Below are positions 34,543 through 44,462 of a stretch of 64,000 nucleotides of DNA, one piece after another. A program made the translations under genes and the position numbers. The notes below the pieces were generated by a model that worked only from the letters and a program-made list of their open reading frames with translations, was not told where the DNA came from and did not search any database. Location: contig OZ038384.1 of NCBI GenBank assembly GCA_964036045.1, positions 61,973,355-62,037,354 of the forward strand, written 5' to 3'. Position 1 is the stretch's first letter. The number at the start of each line of letters is the position of its first letter. The DNA comes from Eutreptiella sp. 'Long Island Sound 2002' (taxonomy: Eukaryota; Euglenozoa; Euglenophyceae; Eutreptiales; Eutreptiaceae).

Positions 34543-35960
34543 GGGTTATTGAAACCCTGACGTCCCACAAAGGGCAGAATATTCATTCTCCACGGCAGCG
34601 TACTAATCTGTTTGGGAAAAGGCCCAAGGGTACGGACCGCAATTGGTGGAGGGTCAAGTGCTACAAGTTGGCTTTCCTCGGACAGGGCCCTGTGGATACG
34701 CCAGACCCTGAGTTGTCCGAGGAGAGTTGCCCCCTAATGCTGGATCCCTTGGTCCAGCTCCAAGTTGCGGAGATGAATGCCCAACATGGAATCAGTGAGT
34801 TGCAATTAGCTGAGACCAAGGCCCTGGACCAGTTTCAGGAGGCTTCAGCGAAACTAACCCAAATCTGCTCTACTGATGGTCAGGGTGTGGTTCCCGACAA
34901 GGGTGCACCCACAGGACCAGACATCAAGGCAAAAACTGACCCACCCGCTTGGATGGTCTGCTCCTTTGCCGAGGTGACCAAGCATGGACCGTCCCTTGAT
35001 AAGCACAAACGGTCATGGGAAAAGGTTTCTCAGTGGCGCACCAAGGTTGATCCCATACTCAGAGAGCCCATACCAAGCGTGGGATCCGACTTGGCGCCAC
35101 CTACCGCTTTGTTTCAGGACAGAGAACGTAGTGTTAGGTCAGTGATCCAAGCTGATGGTGAGCTCCTTGGTGAGTTGGCCACCGAGCTTCGCAACCGCAT
35201 CTATGACAACTTCGCAGATTCGGTGTTCGACCCTACGGGGAAAGAATACGCGAAAATCGAGGCCAATGTCTTGCAGCGAGTTCGAAAGGATGTGAGTTTC
35301 TGCAAATTGGAGTTGAAGCCTGGCTCTCAACCCCGAGCATGCAACCCCAGACGGGCTCTGGGAATCAAGGACGAGGAGATGAACAAAAAAACCAAAGGAT
35401 TCCTTGATAAAGGATGGATTGTCCAATCCCACAGTGCCTGGGTCGCGAGAGGGTTCGTCGCTCCAAAACCAGGAACCAACAAATAAAGATTAGTCATCGA
35501 TTACCGGTACCTGAACTCGTGTCTAGAAGGACATGAGTTCGCACTACCGGTGATGGAAGACCTTCTCCAAGGGCAGGCTGGAAACCATCTCTGGACCCTT
35601 CTATATTGCGAAGATGGCTTCCACGGGCTGCCCCTGTTGGAGGAGTGCAGGCACTCAACCGCCTTTTGCACCCCGGCAGGGACATTTGAGTGGAAGGTCC
35701 TGCCCATGGGGGTTAAGGTTGGACCACAGGCTTTTCAGCGCCTTGTGCGCTGGTGTGTTGGCCGCCTTAAACCCCATATCAGAGCCTATATAGATGACAT
35801 TACAGTAGGTACGCGACCCACCTGCAGTGCAAAGGGAAACTCCTCGATTCGCAAGCCACAGTGGAACATTATAAACTCGTGCCCGAATTGTTCGAGGTAT
35901 CAAAGGAGTGCCACTTGCAAGGTAAAAAGGAAAAATGTTTCCTTTTCTACACTCAGGTAA
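34413..35960 (+). pseudogene. Element A reverse transcriptase, catalytic Asp lost
   Basis: One frame with a single in-frame TAA at 35484. The N-terminal linker is followed by RT: FLDKGWIVQSHSAWVARGFV (fingers), RLVIDYRYLNSC, PAGTFEWKVLPMGVKVGPQAF, and the YIDD box at 35787-35798. The strand that normally reads xLDLxxGYHQ is LLYCEDGFHG here, so the first catalytic Asp has become Tyr. The stop falls inside the fingers, just before the RLVIDYR block. After the YIDD box the frame shifts near 35815-35860. RT would copy the RNA into cDNA; this one cannot be active. Element X shows the intact counterpart of each block. Confidence 0.85.
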
Positions 35961-36790
35961 AGTACGTTCGCCACATCTTGCATGAAGGCCAACGCCCGGC
36001 ACCTAGAAAGGTAGCCGCGGTGCGCGAGTGGTCCGAGGATATGATTCGGACGCCAAAGCAGATGAAGAGTTTTCTTGGCATCTGCAATTGGTATTTGATT
36101 TATATCCCGAACTGCACGTCACTGGCGGCGCCGCTCATGGATTCGCTTGCCGGAAAGTATAAGTACGATTCTGATAAACACACCAGTAAAGTCCCAGCGC
36201 ATAAGCAAACCATCAGTTGGACTCATCTGATGCCTGAGAACTTCGAGAAGATTAAAACATCCCTATGCGACGCTTGCAGCCTGTATATACCCAGTGACCA
36301 AGGCGAGTTCGCCATCCATACGGATGCGTCAGACCACGTTATTGGTGCTGTCCTGGAGCAGAAGGACGACCAGGGAAACTGGCGTCCCTGTGCTTTTTTC
36401 AGTCAAAAACTCCAGGGCAGCGTCAAATACGACGCTGACGGGAATGTCCTGGGGTATATGGGCCAGAGAGCAGGGTCAGTGAGGGAAAAGAAGACTTACG
36501 CCCTGGTAGCCTGTCTTTTGACGTTCAAAAGCTGGATATTAGGGCGCCAGGGCACTGTTGTCACTGACCATAGGTCCCTGAAGTCATGGTACAAAGAAGA
36601 GCTTTGTACCATGGCTGGTCCATTGGGACGTCGTGGGCGGTGGCACGAATTCCTCTCCCGTTATAACATTGTAGTTGTCTACAAACCGGGAGTGGAAAAC
36701 GATGCCGCTGACGGAATGTCCTGCTGGGCCTACCCAGCCGGATTGGCGGATGAAACTTTCACGGTTGGGACGCCGATCTGGAAGGGGTAA
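35861..36790 (+). pseudogene. Element A RT connection and RNase H
   Basis: About 309 codons in a new frame. First the end of RT (KYVRHILHEGQRPAP, MKSFLGICNWYLIYIPN). Then Ty3-type RNase H with its acidic residues: IHTDASDHVIGAVLEQ (Asp), SVREKKTYALVACL (Glu), VVTDHRSLKSWYKEE (Asp), and ENDAADGMSCWAYPAG (Asp). The final WAYPAG phrase also ends RNase H in element X, where it reads ADCLSRWAYPAG, so the two belong to a common lineage. RNase H degrades the RNA template. Confidence 0.85.
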
Positions 36791-37553
36791 CCCAGTGGGA
36801 GGCCTCTGAGCACGAAAATGAGCAACAGCTCATCGCAGCAAACCAGTATCTCCGCACAATTCTGGAGCTGAGAGCCCCTAAGGGACGTCCCTCACCACAG
36901 GACATGCAGGAACAGCGGGAGCGCGATCATTTGCTGTTGCAGGTCAACAGGTTGCATAACAGTGTACATTATGACAGCAGTTAGCTCCCAGACGACCCCG
37001 CAGTGGATGCTGTCCAGAGCGTGCTTCACCACTGTGAACACTGTTGCCCTTGTCCGCCTTGCTTTAGTCAGGTGAGTATGAGCCTCGAGGAGGACTCCTT
37101 GTCTGAAGCGGAATCCAGTGTAGGCCCTGATGAGGCCATCTGGAATGTGTTGGATGAGACGGATGATGCGTCCCCACTGTGCTACAGTGAAGGATATCAA
37201 CCCCGGTTGCTGCTAGCCTCCTTTGGAACCTCACTGAGGTCCACATGCCGCCTGAGACCAAAATACTGTACGAGGACTGGATGCCCCACTACCGGGCGGA
37301 CAGGATGTACAAACGACTCCTGGATAGGGGTCTGGAGAATCAGGTTACCATGAATGGATACATGGGGGCCAAATGACCACCGTGGAGTCATCCCCACATT
37401 TGTCGGGATGGTAAAATTTGTGTCCTGCAGTCCATTGTGTCTCAGGTCATCCGGGCGGTACATGCATGTGCCGACCCAGGTCAGGCATAGAACCTGGAGC
37501 TGTTTCTACGGCGTTTTCACGCTGACATACCCTGTTCCCTGCTGCGGGAAACA
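36791..37553 (+). pseudogene. Degenerate pol stretch before the integrase core
   Basis: Frames are broken every 50-100 codons. Traces of the integrase zinc-binding N-terminus are seen at 37440-37600 (VHACADPGQ; later CVVCAQAK holds the two Cys), with at least one His apparently replaced and a stop between. Nothing else recognisable. Confidence 0.5.
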
Positions 37554-38033
37554 GTGAACCAGGCATTGTCGGACTGTGTGGTTTGCGCACAAGCGAAAGC
37601 TAGACGCGGCCTACATCCTGACTCCTGCAAACCGTTTGCTGTACCCTCGTTTCCTTTCAGCTCAGTGGCCATAGACTTCGTGGATTTAGCTGAAGTTTGT
37701 AACCAGTCAACCAAGACCGAAGTTTTTGCAAGCTATGCCATGGTCATAGTTTGTCGCTTGACAGGATATGTGATGGCCATACCCTGCTGTAAGGAGGGGC
37801 TCACCAGTTGTAAGGCTGCTGAGCTCTTCCTGCATAGGTGGGGATTTTTCATTGGCTTACCCAGAGAAATTCAGGCTGACAATCAGTCGATCATCAGCAG
37901 CACGTTTTCAATGCGCTGTGCAATCTTGCCGGCATTGAACAGGCCAAGTCTATTATATATAGACCTAAGTCCAAGAGGGCTGTGCAGAGTACCATCAATA
38001 CTCTGCGGCAGTACCTCCTCAGCAGGAAGGTGA
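37554..38033 (+). pseudogene. Element A integrase core, first part
   Basis: NQALSDCVVCAQAKARRG gives the C-x2-C of the HHCC finger. VAIDFVDLAE holds the first catalytic Asp and EIQADNQSIISS the second (GAC at 37879). The family's DD35E Glu would be 35 residues on; a frameshift lies between, and the residue at that position is Gln (CAG at 37985). Integrase inserts the cDNA. The missing Glu and the shift make it dead. Confidence 0.75.
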
Positions 38034-38873
38034 GTTGGCTGCAGGCGTTGCCACTGGCCCTCTGGGGTCTGGATGACCTCCCTGGGGCAGTGGCACCCTA
38101 CTGGCCACACCGGCTGGTGTTTGAGCGCGACCCCATAGGGGTGAGCGAGCTATCCCCGGTAGTGGACAGTGAGGGCTGCGAGGACGCCACCAAATTTTTT
38201 AAGAGGGTGGCTGCGGAAAGGGAATTGGTACAAGAAAAGCTGGAGGCAATACACAAAAAACGTTTGGACAAGTTCCTAAAGGAACACCCTCCCTTTGTTT
38301 TCTTTGCCGGTGACCAGGTATGGGTCCAGAACCGAGATGAAGAACGAGAAAAGCTCGGTAGAGTATGGCAGGGAAAAGCTGAGATCATTGACAAGATTTC
38401 TGACTCCGTTTACCGGGTTAACAACCATGGTGTGGAGCAGGACCTATCGGTCGAACGGCTCAAGCCCTTTGTGAAGCTCCATGACGAACGTCAGCCCCCA
38501 CTGCATCACTATGCGGAGTGTCGTGAGGTTCACGACAATTCGTACGTGGTGGAGCGGGTGGACAAGCATGGATGGCGTGGAAAAGGGGCCAATGGCCGCA
38601 AAAAATCCGCCCGCAAACCTTCTCCCGGTGCCAAGCCTTGGTGGTATGTTAAATTTCGAGATTATGCCCGCCTGGAATGGCACACGGCCGCCAGTTTTGT
38701 CCACGACATCAACCATACGTGGATGAAATATAATATGCACATTGGACTGCACGTGGATCTCAGTCACTTTAATGTGCAAAGGGTCCAAGTGGATGATTTT
38801 CCATTTAAATGGCGACTGGGGGTCAACCTTCTTTGCTCTCGGCCGCCTGAGCCTGAGCCTGAGCCTGAGTCTC

Positions 38874-38910
<37 letters not shown>

Positions 38911-39064
38911 ACCTCAGCCTGAGCCTCAAGGGGGGTCCTTGATTGATACCCTCCGTAATCTGTGGAATGGAGGACCCTCCCAAGGGAATGGTGAACCAGT
39001 TACGGCTTCAAATGGTGGTGAATTGCCGTTCCTGTTGCTGTACCTGGCCGTGATCCTGATGTAA
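37982..39064 (+). pseudogene. Element A integrase C-terminus, chromodomain-like tail, PE repeats
   Basis: Continues the integrase (VQSTINTLRQYLLSRKVSWL, then the basic GPY-like region RVWQGKAEIIDKISDSVYRV). From about 38537 a chromodomain-like block follows: NSYVVERVDKHGW, an inserted basic loop of about 18 residues, then WWYVKFRDYARLEWHTAASF. This matches the V-x-I/V ... YxVKW/FxxY ... W pattern of chromoviruses. Chromodomains steer integration to marked chromatin. At 38847-38935 a hexanucleotide repeat encodes about 14 Pro-Glu dipeptides. The frame ends at 39064. The long loop and the missing aromatic-cage residue make the reader function doubtful. Confidence 0.65.
38847..38935 (+). repeat. 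GAGCCT hexanucleotide repeat encoding (PE)n
   Basis: GAGCCT units with a few variants (TCT, GAA, CTC) keep one reading frame and give a Pro-Glu run with Ser/Gln exceptions. Confidence 0.85.
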
Positions 39065-40635
39065 TCATGAGTTCACCGGACCAAGGATTGTGCCTACTTC
39101 TGCTTATGCTGTCTTTTCCCTGCTTGCTGACTGACTGATCTGAACCCCAATGCTGTTTTCTTTTTTTTCACCCACTGTTGCACGTCGGCCCTCCCGGGAT
39201 TTGGGAGTGAGGAGCAACCTTTGTTCAGCCTTTCGGGTCAGTTGTCATCAGGTTTCTCATCATTGTGGTTTGTATGTTATTTGGGTGAGCCGTCGCAACC
39301 GGCCAGAACCACAGTTTGCTTGTTGCCTAGGAGACAAGTCTGGCCAAGATGGCCCTCGTGCAGCCAATGCGACGGAAACCGGCGGCGGCAATGACGCCAA
39401 GGTGCAGACGGTATTTGCCCTTGGAAGAGCGTGCAAGTGTGACCGAGGTAAGGACATGGCGTCGAAACTCCGTCCCTGTTTCTACGTCGAGTCACATCCT
39501 CCTGAACATTCTACAGGGCAGTACTGTTGCCAAGTCGAGGAGTGCACACAGAGACACACATCGTGGAACGGCTGAGAGGCGGTCTGCGACTCATCGTCTC
39601 ACAATGGCTTAGTTCCTGATCAGCCTAGTAGACAGGCGTTGTGTGCACAGGCCAAACCGACTGTGTGCCCCCGGCACAGCCTGTTCTAGCTACGACAGCC
39701 TATGACGCTCTGACGTGCCTCGGCATGGAGAGAGTGTTTGGGTGCACCTCTGTCAGGGCTGTGCAACCAGACGTGGATTCCTGCATGTGTCTCGCTGTTA
39801 CGTTGTTTAGTTACTCTCCACCCCTCCTCGCTTGTCTCTCGGCTCTTCTTGGCGTCCCACCCCGTTGACACACCGTTGAGCCGGCATTGACAGTTTGCCC
39901 TTCTCAGGAGTGACCCTCGCAGCCGGCAGTGGATGTGATTGGTGTTTAATGTAGTGACACAGATGGATTGTACAGTACAGAGGGTTTTTACAGCGAGCCC
40001 TGTTGTTCGCTGAGTGTCGAATCCGAGTTGCGTGGGTGCAGTTACAGGAACTGGATTCCTGAATTCAACTGAGTTCAGGAGACTTATACAGACCAAACCC
40101 ACATTGTACGCGGGCGTGAACCTTGTTCCTGGCTCACAATTACTGGTTAAAGGGACCAGGAAAGCGACACTGGCCGATTAGTGCAGGTAAGGCAGCTGCC
40201 GAGGCCAGGCGAACGTATGTGATGCCACAGATGTACAGATCCTGTGTGAGCACGCCCGGGAACCTCGAGCGCCAGAGGGTCCCCCTACAGGGGGGCGATA
40301 ACCAAGCTGCGGCACGCTCTGGGCTGAGTCCCAGCCAGTGAGCATTGTTCCCAGGCTACCGGCCTGTTTTTGGGGTCTAACCCCACGTGATATGTGTGTA
40401 ATTTCTGTTTTGTCTACTGTCGTCACTGCAGTGTGCATGCCTGAGTGCCATACGGGGGCGTCGCCTGCGATGGTGCCATGGTTGTCCTGTTTGTTTGCAG
40501 CCGGGCTGGTGGGGGGAGTGTTTGGGTAATTCACAGCTGATCTGGGAATTTAAACACCCACCCTCCTCCCTATTGTGCATTTCTGCTGGGTCATTCCCAA
40601 ATGGTCTTTCCAGACACAAGCCCTACTTGTGTCTT
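39065..40635 (+). other. Element A 3' untranslated region
   Basis: About 1.57 kb between the last pol codon and the PPT, without a convincing ORF. No env-like sequence (no long ORF with membrane segments) is seen. Its last 850 bp recur at 58411-59340 in front of the other LTR copy, with about 10% difference and an extra ~75-bp block at 59120-59200 on the right. Confidence 0.7.
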
Positions 40636-40646
40636 GGGGGGGGGGG
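40636..40646 (+). other. Polypurine tract of element A (11 G)
   Basis: An unbroken G11 directly before the partial 3' LTR. The corresponding tract before 59352 reads G8-C-G3. Confidence 0.7.
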
Positions 40647-41119
40647 TTTTTTGGGATTGACCAGCCTGTGAGGGCCGCCTCTTTGGCCCCCCATGGGCAC
40701 CGTCACGACGTGCCTGAGGTATCTCCCTTCTTCGGCTGAGATACCAAGTTTTTGGTTGTCTGCAGTTGTTGCAGAATGACTGCAAGACGATTCGATTCCC
40801 AACGTTGTCGCTGGTTGCAGTGAGTGGCATCAGGCAATCAGGAATTGCAACAATTTGATGTTGGTTAGCGAATTTCATCAAAATTTGATCATTGACTATT
40901 ATGTGACCACAGGCGCCCGTCGTCGCCGTCGCAAATGACGGCGTCGCCTGTGCCGCGGCTCTGATAAGCCAAATTTGAAAGGTGAATTTTCGAGAACTGA
41001 ACGGCGCAACACACTTCGAGTGTTCTGCAATTTTTTTCTCTGTTTTTTTGACATAAGTCGCCGATTTTTCCCGTGAAGAGAAATCTCCAAACGCGCTTTA
41101 ATCTAATCTCTAATAACAA
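40647..41119 (+). repeat. Element A 3' LTR fragment (first 473 bp)
   Basis: Matches 14263-14740 and 59352-59825 (e.g. GCCTGTGAGGGCCGCCTCTT, GACATAAGTCGCCGATTTTT). The second base of the LTR is T instead of G. It is cut at about 41119, after CTAATAACAA, by the sequence called E2. Confidence 0.85.
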
Positions 41120-41710
41120 TCGCCCGACCATCCACCCTCTACAAAGCACCACCAACGCCCGCCAGACAGACCCGGGGATGTGGTACCCCTCGACCGTGGC
41201 GGCCGTCAAGCCCAGCCCCAATCCCATTCCCGATATCCACCAAGTCGTGCAGCCCCGAGTGCTGCAAATGATGCCCGACCTCCACGCCCCACAGGAAGGA
41301 CACGGGATCCTAGGAACATACCCACACAACCACCGCCACCAGCGCCCCCGACATCACCACCACCACCATCACCACCACCACCAACGCCAACACTAACCCC
41401 ACCACCACCACTACCACTGCCCAGCACCCTTTGCCAGCGGGCCACAACCCCCCAGGCACGAACAGAACCAGCGCATGGGATGGCAGCGCCACCAACCCGG
41501 CGCTCAGCCCCACTACACCGCCTACCACCAGGGACCGCCCCCCCCCCTACCAAGAACCGTATCCGCCCGTCCACCACGTCCACGCCAAAGGGACCCCCAA
41601 GCCCACCCCCACCCGGGACAACCCTCCCAACAACCACAGTACCTGTACCACCTGCCGCCATCGCCGCCGCATCCACCTCACCCGGCGCCACACTCCTACG
41701 CGGCAGATCC
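41120..41710 (+). mobile_element. E2, left part: C-rich segment with ORF1-like frames
   Basis: A 590-bp segment unlike the LTR on either side. The plus-strand frame up to about 41396 reads protein-like (GMWYPSTVAAVKPS, QVVQPRVLQMMPDLHAPQEG) and ends in a His run. After a shift, a Pro/Gln/Tyr/His-rich frame follows (QPHYTAYHQGPPPP). Composition and strand match 54900-55710, so I read the two as one element split by element X; no overlap between them proves this. Confidence 0.4.
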
Positions 41711-44072
41711 AGAAGGTCCCTACCAGGACCGGCCCCCGCTGTGCCCCTTCCGCCTGTCACCCCTGCTGACTTGCTCCGGATCAGCGATTGCATTTCTCAA
41801 AATCCTCAAAATCCAGGGTCCAAATCCAAAAATATAGAAAATGTAATCCTCCTTCAACCCTGAACAGCAACCAGATCCCACAAGTATAGCAATAACCCAA
41901 TTCACAATCCAAATCAGGCTGCGGGCTTTCGTTCAGCACACCGGTATTCCCACGGTGGCGGGCATGTACAAGAATTGCACCAAGGAAGAAAGCCCTGAAA
42001 TTGGCATATGAACACGAATAAAGCAAAGTTGGGGAAAGATGGAAACTTATACAATCACAGCCACAGACCCCTCATTCCCTGGACTCAAGACCTTCCCTTG
42101 ACTCACCAACATGATGCCCTGAACCCAGTCCACTAAGATGGTTAAATGCCATATGTCAAAAGCCATTACATAAACCCCAAAAATGTGTTCACTCCCAAGC
42201 CTCTAAATCCTAGCCCAATAGGGGAGGTGGCGTGTCATGGCCTAGAGTGGCACTCAGGACCATGCTCTACCCTGACATAACCTTGGTTGGACTTGGAGTC
42301 GAATGGGCTTGGAGAAATGACCTATGAGTTTGAACTCATAACATGCCAAAAAACTGCCAATTCACACCATATTGGCCATATATCACATATATGCTCAAAA
42401 TTGAAGTTATCACTTATCCGAAGGCTCAAAGCATGCATGGAATCGAAGTCTACTATTCATGGATGATAGAGACCAAAGGCCAATGCCCATGTACATCCCC
42501 ATTTTACCCTCGAAACCCCTTCTGATATGGGCGCCACGCACTGCCCAAGTCAGCCCATGATTTTGAGACCAATTCTTGTAATCCTTCGTGCGCCAAGCCA
42601 AATGGAGTACGCGATCCGGCATATGGTGGTGTTCAACTCCAAAGCATATGCCAACATATGAACAACATACCATGGTTCGACTCCCCATAGGCTTCTTGCT
42701 GTTTGCTGACCAGGTAAGTACACAAAACGCAAAAATGAGCAAAAATTGAGGTCAAAAACATGAAAATATGACCAAATACAAAGTTGTCATGATAGTATAT
42801 CTCTATGCTCACCCATGATATCCGCTCATGATTCAATACACAAATGATTGGAACCATTTGCGAACAATTCCCCCACTTGGATCCCCAATCGGGCGCATGG
42901 AGATACCTTCGCCACTATAATCTACATGCCCCATGAAAATGGGAGTGCACCCATGGATCTCTTTGTCAAACATACCATGAGCAATACATACGCGGTAGAC
43001 TTGGTCTAGCGCTTTGAATTCCACAATTGGGACATGGGCAAAGCCCTTGTCACGTGTGGCTCCCCATCTCTTCGGCCACACGAAGATATATAACATGGGC
43101 GTGAGCATATCAAACATATACCATGCATACAACACATACCCTCAAAATATGGCTCCCACCATGATATGCCATGTCCCTCCATTGACATAACTTCACGTTA
43201 AAAATACGTAGGAACCCAAGGAAAGTTGCTATGCAACCCCAACACTCATGCGGTGCACTCGAAAGTCACAATAAAATGTTCGGTTGCACGGTCCAAGAGT
43301 TATATATCACTTTATACCCTCTTGACCATTATCCCTTGCTATATCGGGCATGTGTACACACCAAAGGCGTTTGATGCTTCCTAAATTAAGTTGAGACCAA
43401 GGCTTTTGCAACCCAACTTTCCTTATTCTCTTTCCGCACACTCGCTGGTAGATATGGCTCTTCAAAGTGGTCCCACGATTCGCTTTTGTTTCCCTTATAT
43501 CTCCAAGTCAAATGGGTGGCAAGTATAAGGGAAACCTGATTCGGGCTTAGGGAAAAGAGTATGACCACTCGAAGAAGTCCCAATCAAGTGCGGCGATGTC
43601 GAAGTCGAAAATCCGATTTCGACATCGCGAAGAATTCTGATTAAAATTTCGAGTGCTTATTTGGAGAATTGCGGATGCAACGAACCCTTTGCTGATGAAA
43701 TCTGGCCCTTCAACGGAATATCCGCCAAAATATCTGGAAATAACAGTTAATTAATCGGTTAACGCAAAATCGCGAGCCAACTGACAGTCGCCGATACATT
43801 GACCATCAGAACGAAAGGCTGAAAAATTACGGAAACATTATGATAATAAAACCCTGTTGATTCCTGATATTCCGATATATAAATCTCCGCTGGCGGCGCC
43901 TCGGTTCTGAATATGGCCGCTCATAGCCGGAATGGCCAAACCTATCACACTATCACATCCGGTTAGATCAGGTGGATGGGAGAGTATGATATCAGCCAAT
44001 GGCGGCTTGCCGGCACATAGATACACACCCCAAGTGACCCCAAGATGGCCACGGGGGTCCGAACCGGCTTCA
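41711..44072 (-). repeat. Element X 3' LTR
   Basis: Read on the minus strand it starts TGAAGCCGGTTCGG and ends ACCTTCT. It contains a hairpin with arms GCGATGTCGAA / TTCGACATCGC near 43593-43628, also present in the other LTR. ATATAT-rich stretches could hold the TATA box, but I cannot pick one with confidence. Confidence 0.92.
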
Positions 44073-44083
44073 CCCCCCTTCTC
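44073..44083 (-). other. Polypurine tract of element X
   Basis: GAGAAGGGGGG on the minus strand abuts the TG of the 3' LTR. Confidence 0.8.
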
Positions 44084-44462
44084 AGAGCGTTGTATCCGCT
44101 CGGAAACCAATGAAGAGAGGACGGGAGGACCCCAATGGGCTCCAACCCCCCCCTCCATGTCCCAAGGACACATGGAGGCCCCACACACGTCGTAGGCGTC
44201 CCCCATGCCCCAAGGGAGGGTGAGGACACTGATAATCAGCGCCCTACGCCATATCCGGTCTCCTCTTGATCTACAACATGGACCAAGGGGATCAAAGACA
44301 GAAAAACGTCGTCGGTCGACCTAAATAAGTATACCACAGTGAAATGTATATGTGGAGATCGAGTGAAGGGGGTAGATGGCCAATCAAGGCCTAAAAAATC
44401 CCCGGATGAACGCCCTCACCCGTCTCCCCAAACACAGAAACAAACAAAATGCCAAGGGGGAT
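44084..44462 (-). other. Element X 3' untranslated region
   Basis: About 380 bp between the pol stop and the PPT. No ORF or domain seen. Confidence 0.7.

Noticed and set aside
19726-35486. A changed genetic code with TAA/TAG read as Gln, suggested by TAA codons inside gag and RT of element A
   Set aside because: Element X pol runs 1661 codons with all motifs and no internal TAA or TAG, and ends at a TAA followed by non-coding sequence. The stops in A sit beside other decay. Standard code fits.
39065-40635. An env-like third ORF after pol in element A
   Set aside because: No long frame, signal peptide or membrane segment is visible; the region behaves as 3' UTR.
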